Position numbers and translations under genes: made by a program. The notes beneath the pieces are model-generated. The model searched no databases, was not told where the DNA came from, and saw only the letters and a list, made by a program, of their open reading frames with translations. Positions 9,996 through 18,848 of a DNA stretch of 18,848 nt are shown here, one piece after another. The stretch is from Physocladia obscura (Eukaryota > Chytridiomycota > Chytridiomycetes > Chytridiales > Chytriomycetaceae). How positions within the stretch are numbered: the first letter of the stretch is position 1; each line of letters begins with the position of its first letter. The stretch spans positions 1 to 18,848 of the forward strand of contig JADGJH010000195.1 in the NCBI GenBank assembly GCA_027596945.1, read 5' to 3'.

Positions 9996-10590
9996 TGTAG
10001 TAAAATAAGCAATAGTAGCAGTAGCAAGAGTAGTGATAAGCAGTAGTTGAGTTGAAAAGTAAGTGTAAGGTGGCTGATAAGTGGCTGAGAGGCAAAAATA
10101 ACAGAAAAGGAAGTGGTTATCGAATAGCGGGAATTATCCAGGGTCAATGTCAGCTGCAATAAAGAGTGACGAAACGAAGAAGTGGTGCGTAGTGTAGGGT
10201 CGTATATCGCGCTTCTTCATTCAATATGGGCCACCCCCCCCTTTGTGGCCTGTGGTTCCAATTGGCGCCTTTTTTCCCCCAAAAAAAAAAAAAAAAAAAA
10301 AAAGTTATCTTCCCAAAAAAAACAGGGTTTGCCGAAATTTTCCGATAACCAAACTCTTTTTCAGCCACCTCCTCCACTCAATCAACCCCTCAGCCACCCA
10401 ACCAAAAAACTCCAACTCACTCAATTGCTGATCCACATATTATCAAACAAATACATCACGATAAATTTGTGTTTTTCAAGATACGAGGAAACCAAAAGAA
10501 TGAATGAATAAGAAAGGAAAAAAAAGAAAAAAAAAAGTTGAAAATATTGGCAATATGTTCTTCCTTGAATAAAAAAAGAAAAAATCGTCA
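9996..10590. other. Spacer between the PRL and CDC50 genes with long A run
   Basis: This is the upstream region of the phosphatase gene. It contains a run of C, a T/C stretch and 23 consecutive A at 10281-10303, then a pyrimidine/adenine-rich tract up to the CDC50 3' end. Frames reported through it code for polylysine or polyphenylalanine and are not genes. The promoter of the phosphatase must lie here, but no motif is clear. Confidence 0.5.
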
Positions 10591-12454
10591 TCAACGCTGT
10601 CCAGATGGTCCTCCAGTACTAGCCCCTTCGCCCCCAGCAGGCCCACGTTGCGGTTGGTTCCAAGACAAATAAGTGTAGTCTCCGAGTTTTCTGTTGAAGT
10701 TATTTGTTGAAGTTATTTGTTTATTAGTTCTTTCTTCTAAAGGAACAAAATGTAAAGGAATGAGAATAATTTAAAACAAGCCATTACCTTGGTTTAATCA
10801 TATGTCTGGCCAAAAACAATAGCCCGAAAATCCAGCAGACAACTCCAACAACAATGTACGCAATCCCGAGGAACGGATTCTTTCCACCCAGAATCGATAC
10901 TGTCGAAATCACAATCGACTTTGTCCCTCCAAACGTGTTGACGTCAAAGTCTGAAAAGGATAATCAATCAGTTGTCAATCATTCAGTCAATACAAAAAAT
11001 ACTCAACTATCCGTAATCTGAACAGTATATTCTCCACTCAACAAATCCGAGCTTAAACTGCCCCACAATTTCCTGAAATTTGGCAACCCCGCTGGTCTCA
11101 TCCACACCTGGAATCTCTGCATCGTCGAAACGTCTGGGTAGTTGGTAAACGTGTAGCCGTTACTAAAATCTTTTTCAGGGAACGCTGTGATCCATTGCGG
11201 CGGCGGGAATACCATTGTCGTGATATTACCAGAGATTGTGCCCTGTGTGAAGAGCGAGCTCTTTTGAAACTTTGCTGCGTCGCTTGGCCATGCAATGTTG
11301 CTTTGCGAAAAAGTCACGTTTCCAGAAGTTCCAACTAGAGGTCCAATCACATCTGTCATTTAAATAATTTATGCCAGTTTTTTGCTATTATTATTTTTTT
11401 TGGTACCTGAGAAATATGAGTTTGCAATCAGTCCACATGGATAAATAACCGCATTCGCATCAAAAGTCTGTACCCCATTTACGGTGGGCACCCACTTATA
11501 CGTGCCCACAGGAGCATCCGTCGGCCGACTCAACGGACTACACACACTCGTCGGCGTCGGCGGTGGACTACCATTCGAACCAATACCCGTATTCGAAAGT
11601 TGATTCGCGTCAAAGCTCTTGACATACCTCCTATGGTTCTGATAGAAATTCGTCAATCTGTAGTATAAATAAACCGGCTGCGTCATGTCCTTGTCGACAG
11701 TGAATGTAATGGAGCAGGTATTTGTTGAAGAGCTGTATGACATTTTCGTGACGGGTGCTTGGAAGTTTGGTGTTGTTTGTGAGCAGGATGTGTAGTCGAA
11801 CATGATTTGTTGCACCTTCAAGTTTTAAAAAATATGATTTAGCGGTTTGATCAAAGTGATTTGGATCTTAGAGGATTGTGGGATTGAATAGCTCGCTTAT
11901 TCTTCGATAGTGTTTTCTATGCGACTTTCGTTCTGTATGAGAGAAATTTCTGGAATGGAGATTTGATAGGTTACAGAAGTAATTTGTCAATCAAACTGAA
12001 GGATAAACATCTGTTTACGATTTTGAAAAACTAGTTCGAGTCTTGTCGAAATAAATATATATAGTACTTTCGTTTTTTTCTTCCCATATGCGGTCTGTAG
12101 GTATACGAAGGAAATACTACAATGTCATCTTACATTGTTTGAGGCAATGTAGAGTCCAATTCCGATTGGAACAAACAAAACTCCGAGCAAAAAAAAGGCT
12201 GGTAAAACTGTCTTCGGTGTCAGAATTGGTTGCCACGCCTTGAGCCGCTGTTGCTTAAACGCCGTGTCTGAGTTGGTTCATCATGAGAAGAAAAAATAAC
12301 ACACGTTGAGGAGGAGAAACGGTGAGGCAATCGTAAGCTCAGTTATACAATAGTTTCGAAAAATATCGAAATCAGAAATATGTGGCAATAAATAAGCAGC
12401 CAGAGCATGGGATGTGCTGCAAACTCAACTTGCTGGTCTCTTTGATTTCTCCAT
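10591..12454 (-). CDS. CDC50/LEM3-family P4-ATPase (lipid flippase) beta subunit
   Basis: Six exons on the minus strand: 12454-12430, 12267-12134, 11815-11407, 11352-11008, 10950-10788 and 10690-10591, giving 391 aa, the usual size for fungal CDC50 proteins. Phases close at every junction. Order: short cytosolic N-terminus; the family signature [20 protein letters not shown] (residues 9-28); TM1 about 29-50; a large lumenal domain with cysteines at 64, 87, 145 and 180, placed as in the two conserved disulfides; [18 protein letters not shown] (103-120); NVT and NIT glycosylation sequons (201, 232); [15 protein letters not shown]2 about 331-353; and a cytosolic tail with [13 protein letters not shown]. 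These subunits chaperone P4-ATPases out of the ER and take part in phospholipid flipping. Introns 1 and 4 begin GTTGAG. Intron 2 is long (318 nt) with a TTGAAG acceptor. The start exon codes for only eight residues plus one base and is the least certain part. Confidence 0.93.
10693..10718. repeat. 13-bp tandem duplication at a splice acceptor
   Basis: GTTGAAGTTATTT occurs twice head to tail within the last CDC50 intron, directly beside the acceptor used (AACAG before 10690). It duplicates the sequence in front of the acceptor. Confidence 0.7.
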
Positions 12455-13260
12455 TTCGTCTTCAAAAAAAAAATTTCTCAAATCACAGACAAAAGCTTCA
12501 TCTAAATTCAGTAATAGCCGTGAAATCTTCCAAAAATAAGTTTTCCTATCTGTTTTTTAATTTTCTTTTATTTATTTATTTATTTATTTATTTTTTTCTC
12601 CAAACGTTTTGTTAAACTCTGTATTCCAAATTCAGTTTCAGCCAAGAATTCTTCTTCATACCTTCTCTGCCTCCTCCATCATCATTATTATTGCAATACT
12701 TTCTTAGGGAAAAATATTCTATCTGAAGAAATAAAATTTATTTAAATTACCATGTATATAGTACACTATATGTGTATAATATGAATAATTTGTGACCAAA
12801 ATGTTATTATACATATATACAGCTGAACCATAATAGACATTCCAAACATTTTGGTTAAAATTCAAATTTGGATAATTTTATTACCCTTGAATAACAGTGG
12901 TAACAGCTTTTACTTTGAGAAGTGCAAGGGGAACTGTAATGGGGCGTTAAAAACTATTTGCTCTTAAAAGCGTCAAGTGTGGTGTGTGCTGAAATATATA
13001 ATTTGCATATTGGCTATTTGCTATTTCAATTAGAATTAGCTGTTCTGGTTTGAGGATTTAAATTTTTTATCATTGACCTATTTATTTGTTCACCTGTTTT
13101 GACAGCCTATAAAATTTTAATAACTCAACTAATAACTGTATAAATTTTCTGCTTTTGACAAGTCCTTCAACATTTTGATGCAAACTGATCAACAGAATCA
13201 CCATGTCTGATGCAATTGAGTGCAAGCCATACAAATGACCAGGCACATCTTTTCTTTGAT
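12455..13260. other. Upstream region of CDC50, AT-rich spacer
   Basis: No gene is supported. The first part is the CDC50 5' flank. From about 12640 the sequence becomes AT-rich and CpG-poor. The plus-strand frame at 12382-12615 lies mostly over the first intron and exon of CDC50 and the TTTA repeat, and is not a gene. Confidence 0.4.
12567..12590. repeat. (TTTA)6 microsatellite
   Basis: Six perfect TTTA units followed by a T run. Confidence 0.85.
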
Positions 13261-13399
13261 TTGAAGGTACATAACTGGTGTCTTTCCCCGCTGGCGGTCA
13301 AACAGATGTTGAAAGGTTGTTTACGGTAGAATCCACAATAAGATTGTACGTTTTCAGAGCCGCAGCATCAAAAATTTGGCAGTGTAACTGCTTCTGAAA

Positions 13400-13580
13400 C
13401 TAACTCCATATTGCTACTGGTTAGTTTTCGGCAAATAACTACCAAGTTTGGCTACTTCCCCTGGTTTCGCACATTTGAGAATGTGACAAATTCCACTTTG
13501 CTTAGTCTTTAATTCTTTGTGACGGACCTCTGCCTTGCGGCTTTGCAACGTGCTGCTTGATTCGGCTTCTTTGGCAACGC
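13400..13580 (-). pseudogene. Possible decayed coding fragment
   Basis: On the minus strand, a frame of about 55 codons ending near 13400 contains KAEVRHKELKTKQSGICHIL and has more CpG than its surroundings. It looks like a scrap of an element or host protein. No family is recognised, and the surrounding frames are closed by stops. Confidence 0.25.
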
Positions 13581-13584
13581 GGGT

Positions 13585-13670
13585 ATTTTTTCAGTTTTTT
13601 CAGATTTTTTTCAGATTTTTTTATTTATTTTTATTTATTTTTTCATTATTTTTTTGAGATCTTCGTGTGT
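13585..13670. repeat. T-rich low-complexity tract with TTTTTTCAGAT repeats
   Basis: Three imperfect copies of a TTTTTTCAGAT-like unit are followed by TTTATTTT-type runs. Simple sequence with no coding signal. Confidence 0.6.
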
Positions 13671-13858
13671 TTTTAAATTTGAACTGATTTTAATTTTATT
13701 ATTGCGCGCGCAGCACCAAATCCCAGATTTGCGCAAATAAAATCCCCTCTTTTAAATCCCCCCCAAATCCCCCTGAGTGTCTGCACCAACTGCACAGAGC
13801 ACCAGTACCCAGAATAACATAGCCATTATGTTTATTGACATATTTTCAAACCCTCTGA

Positions 13859-14719
13859 TGTATCAAAAGCACAGAAATAACCAAACCCACTCAAACTCAG
13901 CTTTTATCAAGCAGTCAAACACCAATTGGTGCAGTTGTCATGATGCAGGAAGCCATGGGTGTCTTCAACAGCATGCTCTCATTGTGTGTGCACAACTTCA
14001 TCAGCCAGCAAGCATCAATGCTCCCAGTCTTTTCAATTTCATCAACAAGGCTTTTGGAATTCAAAACAAGTCTGCAGCAAAAAGTTGAACACCACATATC
14101 TCATGACATCACAATTAATCCAGAAGTTGTGCTTGCATGGGTGCTGTTGTCAGACAATCTCATTGTCAATCAACTTGAATGTTTTGTTTTATTCAATCCA
14201 CAACACTTGGATGAAGTGACAATAGATCTCTTGGCCAAGTGCGCCATGGAAACAATTGTTTATGTGCAGCAGTATGGGAACTTAATGAACAAGAACAAAA
14301 CCTTCAAAAATGCAACAAAAGAACTGATTTGACCCACTGAAGTTGATCACACTGGTTCTGCTTCAATGAATCTGCAGCTTCAAATAGTCAATCATCTGAA
14401 AGAAACCCACAGAACTTGTTTTACTGGAATGGACATTCATTTGCATATGTGGGCTTTGCATATCCTGTTGCATGACATGCACCTGCAAGAACAAGCTGTG
14501 ATAGCATGTCCACCAGTTACCCTTATTCACTTTTTCTGCAGGGCTCCAAATGACAAGGCAATGCAACACAAAATGACACATCAGGTAAACCAAGTCGTGA
14601 TTGGACAAAATGCAGACGTGATCAAAAGCATTGAATATGTCATAAGCCAACTCAAGGGATCAAAATGGTCTTTGGAGGGAGGATGTTTTGGGTGTGGCAG
14701 AAGGTATGCTGTATGTTGA
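13859..14719 (+). pseudogene. Long unrecognised reading frame broken by one TGA
   Basis: One frame is open from 13859 to 14329, has a TGA at 14330-14332, and continues open to 14719, about 285 codons in all. It is preceded by another TGA at 13856-13858. The composition is protein-like throughout (for example EVVLAWVLLSDNLIVNQLEC, QHLDEVTIDLLAKCAMETI and FTGMDIHLHMWALHILLHDM), with a mostly helical character. No signature of a transposase, polymerase or helicase is visible. CpG depletion matches the other element remains. It is probably a recently decayed element gene; a read-through or sequencing explanation of the single stop is possible. Confidence 0.45.
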
Positions 14720-15727
14720 CTCTGTTGTGAGGGTTAATGGAATACAACAAGTAATGCAAACAAAAATAATAAATAGATAAAATAGATTTTATTATTATTA
14801 TTATCTTGGTCCAAATTATATAAATAAAAAATAAATAATAGTTTTTATTATTCTTCATTATTTTTTCAAATTGCTCAGTAAATTTTTCAAAGGACAAAAA
14901 CAAACTGTTGAGACAAAATGTACTGGAACAGTTCAAAATAAGCCAAGCAACATCAACACGCCATCTTCAGGAGGCAGTGCTGACGTGCGCAGCACCAGGC
15001 ACACATCAAATGTGAGCCTGGCTGTTCCTGTTGAGTTTTGTCATCGTTTTTATAAATAAAAATCTAATTAATTGAGATCTATTATTTAAAAACAAAACAA
15101 AACAAACAAAAATGGTGTTGCTGTTCAGTTGGTATTGTGTATTAAAATGCACTGTACCAACAAAAAATACAGTTTAGTTCAAAAAACAATTTTACAAAAA
15201 AACAACTCTGCTTTCAACACCAAAGTCATTGATTCTACAGTTCTAGGCAATGTTTCAGAACTATTTTTTCTACAAAGTTGAATCAAAACAGGTTTTTGAT
15301 TCCAATTCACCACAAAGTAGAGTTTGATGCAAAAAAATACTTTGTTACATATATTCCTAACCTTGACAACATTTGAGTTATTGCATTGGCTGATCTTCCA
15401 AAAAATTAGACTTGTACCAAGGCAGTAATTACGCAGTATCTGAAGTACATCATTGTTAACCACTCATTTTTCATACAACTTCCTCACCAAGCAGATTTTT
15501 ATGCAATCCCAATGGTGGACTTTGATGCCTAGAAGTTCCAATCATCATTGATGTTGGCCCTGTTTATTTTGATGTGCTGGTTTATTGAGTGCTGTGGACA
15601 AATGTATACATTTTTTGTTCTGCATATGTACCAATGTACCAATACAAAACACTTGTTGCTCTTTTTTGTTATATATCTTTTACTGATTTATTTATTTTAA
15701 CATTATTTTTGATGATATTTTGGTACA
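14720..15727. other. AT-rich CpG-poor stretch, weak fragments only
   Basis: There is no supported gene. A plus-strand piece at 14871-15059 (with NTPSSGGSADVRSTRHTSN) and a 94-codon minus-strand frame at 15179-15463 have mildly protein-like composition but no recognisable motif. Confidence 0.3.
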
Positions 15728-16642
15728 ATGGTACATAGGGATGATGTTATAATATTGATGCTTCAACTTTCTTATCTCCTTGGATGTAAATGTCAACCAC
15801 AATCAACTTGCCATCCCTTTGCATACAACATGTCCAATTTTTCAAAGAATGTGTTTCCTCAAGTCAAAAGTACAAGTGCGTTCTGCCAGATGGAGTCCAA
15901 ACAGTCAATGTTTCCATTGGTTGTTGCTCTGAGGCTAGAAGTGTTAAGAACTTGAAGTCTTTGATTTATTAGCTGGGGACTTGTTGTCAATGTCTAGTAT
16001 AAACAGATTTTTATTGACTAGCAAACCAAGGCTGCAATTTGGCCTTTCATGTAATTGGAAATCATCAGGAAATGTGTGTGCATTATTTTTCCAGTTGCCA
16101 ATTGGTCCCTTTTTTTTCTTGATGAGCAGGTAGGAACAAATCCATGTAATTTATTGAGTTCTATTGCAATTTTGAAAGTTCTGTTTGTAGCATTTTTAAA
16201 GCCAGTGAAGAATTAATTTTGTGATTTCCTGTACCTGTTGTTTATTTTAGCCTTAAGCAAAAAACCTTAATAAAGAGTTAGGTGCATCAATGCAATGAAG
16301 TTCTCAATCAGCATTCTTTTGAGGACAAGGCAGTCTTTTTTTGTTCCACTCATTTTCATTTTTGAGATAGGAACAAATGTACCAACATACTAATGAGACT
16401 TTCAATGATAACACACCACAAATATGCATGATATTCAAACTATTCATTTACTATTACCAATTCATGGCTATGTAGTATGTCTACCATCAATAGAAACGTC
16501 AAATAAGTTGTATCGCTGGGAAACTGACAACTTCAAGGTTCCAATAGCACCTTTGCTGCAATGGATATTGGATAATATTCTAAACTCAATGAAGAAAGGG
16601 AATAAGTGCACTAATATATGTAGTGGCAAAGAATCTCATTAA
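15728..16642 (+). pseudogene. Scattered plus-strand protein-like fragments
   Basis: Two short open pieces, 15790-15972 (contains YKCVLPDGVQTVNVSIGCCS) and 16424-16642 (contains DNFKVPIAPLLQWILDNILN), are separated by stops and AT-rich DNA. Their shared strand and position before the fragment at 16707-17165 suggest remains of one element. No family is recognised, and the limits are approximate. Confidence 0.25.
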
Positions 16643-16706
16643 ATTACAAACTATGAAATCAAATTATTTAAATGCAGTGAATGGTGGCAAGACTGCTTCA
16701 AGTTAA

Positions 16707-17165
16707 CAAAAAAAAAAAACAAACATTACAAACATAACTTCAAATGCATCATATGAATGCAAAATTTGTGAACAGGAATATTGCAACAACACCAATCATC
16801 TATTCCTTACAAAAAATGAAGGAATATTGAAATTTATTTGTTGGCCTGGATCATCAAATGGAAGACCTTTCCTGCAAGAGATAACCAGCAATGCTGACTT
16901 AATTGTTGGATCATGTTTAATTGATGAAAGCACATCTTTGATTGGATATCGCACTACTGCTTTACAAAAATGGATGTTCAGAACAGAGAAAAACATGGAG
17001 ACATTGTTCAAACCTTTTACATTTATTGAAAACAATGATAAGCCCAAAAAAGCAATAGCATTTAATCCTTTCAAGGTCTGGATCTTGAATTCAACTATTC
17101 AACGTTATGATTGTATGGGGCTGAGATTGAAAAAGATCAGAATAAAAACAGGAAAGGATGCATGA
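16707..17165 (+). pseudogene. Candidate fragment of a D5-like primase-helicase or other element protein
   Basis: Open for about 152 codons. It starts with a C-x2-C pair (YECKICEQEYC, about 16752-16784), continues with FICWPGSSNGRPFLQEITSN, and ends with FNPFKVWILNSTIQRYDCMG (from 17061). The last block is loosely like the segment that precedes the superfamily-3 helicase in D5-type proteins of large DNA viruses and related elements. No Walker motif lies in the window on this strand, so the call is weak. The stretch is CpG-poor like the other remains. Confidence 0.3.
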
Positions 17166-17250
17166 TTGCAACAATAACCCTTTCTAATTTAAGCTTGGAC
17201 ATGAATCATATAGATTGGGGATTGGAATGAGTGTTTTTGTGGACTTGGAA

Positions 17251-17538
17251 TCAAAATGATTCAACGGGTATTTTACTTTCTGATTGGATCACTTGACCTT
17301 TTGCTCTTGTAATTTTCAGGCGCTTTCCAAGATAGCCAGTTCCACCATTAGCATACTTAACAACTGCATTTGTTGATAGATTACAAACTTGACTGCAATC
17401 TTTAATGCTTGTGAACATCATTGTCTTTTTTTTGTCACTACCAAAGCCAAAAACAACTTTACAAATTGTCTCTGATGAGCCATATATTTGAAGCAAAAAA
17501 GTATGTTTTAATGATTGAAAAAAAACAACATCAATCAA
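17251..17538 (-). pseudogene. NUMOD1-like DNA-binding fragment touching the NAS stop codon
   Basis: A 95-codon minus-strand open piece. Residues 41-75 (17418-17314) read MFTSIKDCSQVCNLSTNAVV, then KYANGGTGYLGKRLKI, a close fit to the NUMOD1 helix-turn-helix-like module (pattern FxSIxxCSxxxxxSxNxVxKYxNxGxxYxGxxxK). This module is found in homing endonucleases and in proteins of large DNA viruses and phages. There is no ATG at the 5' end: the frame opens with TTG at 17538, inside the last codons of the nicotianamine synthase gene and out of its frame. No nuclease domain remains. It is most simply the tail of an element gene joined to the host gene's 3' end. Confidence 0.55.
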
Positions 17539-18684
17539 TCCTTCTGCAAGACAACAACAGAATGAACAGCTTGATTCCCAGGATGAACATTAAAAATTAA
17601 ATTCAACCCAAACTGAACCCAGTCAACATCCTTCAATTCAGGATATAACAAAGTTTTGAGCCCACAGGTGCTGCGAATCATCAAAAAAGCACCTTTCTGC
17701 ATTTTACTGGCGATTCGAGACAAGATTTGTAGTTTCGTAGAACAGTTGGGTCCCACTAATGCGGCCATAAATATTACATTGCATCCTTCAATCACATTTT
17801 GTTCAACGTGGTTGATATCTTGAGAAATAAACTGAAACCGCTTAGAATCGCAGTAAAAAGAAACAATCTGCCTAGCCAGTGCATTTGCATTTTCATCCAT
17901 GTCGATACAAGTAAATTGAGCAAAGGTAAAGTAATCGCGAGCTAGCAAAAGTGCAGACATAGGTAACGGACCGCTCCCAATGAACATGACCTTGTACGGG
18001 TTCAATTGCAGGGGTGCGCCAATAGCAGCATAAAGAATATGCGCCTCAGTGTGGATCATGTTCACGTAATTTCGATAGTACGGAAATTCTTCAAGAGCCT
18101 TGACAGGATTTTCACTGGCGATAATGAGGCGCGCGTGGTAATTTTCAAGACATGTCTCTGCTTTTCCACGGAGCGCTAGCATAGTGGGATGAAACGCCTG
18201 TATTACCTTATCAGTAGCAATAAATTGAGATATTTCAGTTTCGGTGAGGCTCCACTTGTTTGCCGGTTGACAGCACGTGTGTATCAATTTCGAAAAAGCA
18301 GCTTCTGTTGCAGGGTTTGGACTGAGAGTTGGCAAGGCTGAAATTTCATTGTATATGTTGAGAAGAGTTGAGCGGAGCAAGTTAGTTGCAGTACGTGGCA
18401 TCTTTTCTTCTCCTTGTTTACTGAGGATTTTGTCTACTGCACATGCATCATCCACGGCTGAATTTCTGGCTGTCGAGCACGTGGCTTTTAATTTTTTGAA
18501 GTATTAATTCAGTCAGATAACATTTAAATTAACAACCCTTACCAGCTGCTTGAGCACCAACAGTTTCAACCATAGCGTCTGCTGTCTCGTCGCAATCACA
18601 GCACCCCCTACAGCAACAACAGCATCGTTTGTCGCACGAAGAAGATTCAATAAAAGAAAGGCACAAGGTCTTATCGGAGCTCAT
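17535..18684 (-). CDS. Nicotianamine synthase with cysteine-rich N-terminus
   Basis: Two exons on the minus strand: 18684-18543 and 18457-17535, 354 aa; an alternative acceptor at 18485 would add nine residues. The intron is GTAAGG..TTCAG. Nicotianamine synthase joins three S-adenosylmethionine molecules into nicotianamine, a chelator of Fe, Zn, Ni and Cu, releasing methylthioadenosine. Exon 2 carries the whole family domain: EEFPYYRNY (about 170-178), holding the tyrosines lining the active site; VMFIGSGPLPMSALLLA (about 204-219), the SAM-binding Rossmann loop; CIDMDENANALA (about 231-242); and AALVGP. Such enzymes are known in plants, some archaea and some fungi. Exon 1 is unusual: nine cysteines within residues 17-31, including five in a row. 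A palmitoylated or metal-binding tail is possible. The exon 2 frame has no upstream ATG before a stop, so exon 1 is needed unless translation starts at Met67. Confidence 0.88.
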
Positions 18685-18848
18685 TTTTTTTTTTTGAAGA
18701 AGTTTTCCAAGCACACTGCACTGTCTCTTTTTTTTTTTTTTTGGGAAACCGGGGGTTTTTTTTTGTGTTAATTTTATTTTGGTTGGGGGGGGGTTTTGGG
18801 GGAAACATGGGTTGGAAGGGGGGTTTGAGAAAAGGGAAAAAAAAAAAA
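18685..18848. other. NAS 5' flank; homopolymer-rich, probably unreliable contig end
   Basis: Runs of T (15 at 18728-18742), G (nine in a row) and A fill this end, with little ordinary sequence between them. Promoter elements of the synthase gene should lie here but cannot be read. Confidence 0.5.

Noticed and set aside
10150..10511. Frames on both strands through the A23 run
   Set aside because: They code for polylysine or polyphenylalanine and exist only because of the homopolymer.
14366..14650. Minus-strand frame at 14363-14650
   Set aside because: It is the antisense shadow of the better plus-strand frame.
18510..18522. AGATAA site as a GATA-type iron-regulatory site for the synthase gene
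   Set aside because: A single short match inside the intron is expected by chance and no second site is nearby.
1..18848. tRNA, rRNA or other RNA genes
   Set aside because: No cloverleaf-like or conserved rRNA sequence was noticed on reading; a covariance-model scan would be the decisive test.

Overview
This is eukaryotic nuclear DNA. The genes have introns with GT..AG borders (54-318 nt), the intergenic DNA is AT-rich, and there are many decayed mobile-element pieces. A nicotianamine synthase, a PRL-type phosphatase and a short-intron CDC50 gene together fit a fungus, probably an early-diverging (Mucoromycota-like) one. That placement is inference; no species is claimed.

Layout: (i) 1-1705, minus strand: a broken family-B DNA polymerase of the viral/organellar (DNA_pol_B_2) type, cut by the left window edge. 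(ii) 1968-3036, minus: a multi-exon gene of unknown function with a proline-rich linker and a helical C-terminus. (iii) about 3260-3832: a degenerate tandem repeat with units of roughly 105-128 bp. (iv) about 4430-8931: CpG-starved DNA with protein-like fragments, mostly minus strand, from one or more decayed elements of unknown family. (v) 9192-9995, minus: an intact PRL/PTP4A-type phosphatase without the usual CAAX box. (vi) 10591-12454, minus: a complete six-exon CDC50/LEM3 flippase subunit whose spliced model is 391 aa. (vii) about 12640-17240: a second CpG-poor zone with plus-strand fragments, including an approximately 285-codon frame broken by one TGA and a piece loosely like the region before the helicase of D5-type primase-helicases. 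(viii) 17251-17538, minus: a NUMOD1-like DNA-binding fragment touching the 3' end of the next gene. (ix) 17535-18684, minus: nicotianamine synthase in two exons, the first coding for a striking cysteine-rich N-terminus. (x) 18685-18848: a homopolymer-laden end that looks like a poor contig terminus.

All four host genes lie on the minus strand, each apparently its own transcription unit. CDC50 partners P4-ATPase lipid flippases. PRL phosphatases are known for controlling CNNM-type magnesium transporters. Nicotianamine synthase makes a metal chelator. No shared pathway can be shown from the sequence. The most unusual items are the cysteine-rich extension on nicotianamine synthase, the viral-type polymerase and NUMOD1 remnants, and the sharp alternation of CpG-containing gene islands with CpG-depleted element graveyards, whose broken frames are often interrupted by TGA.
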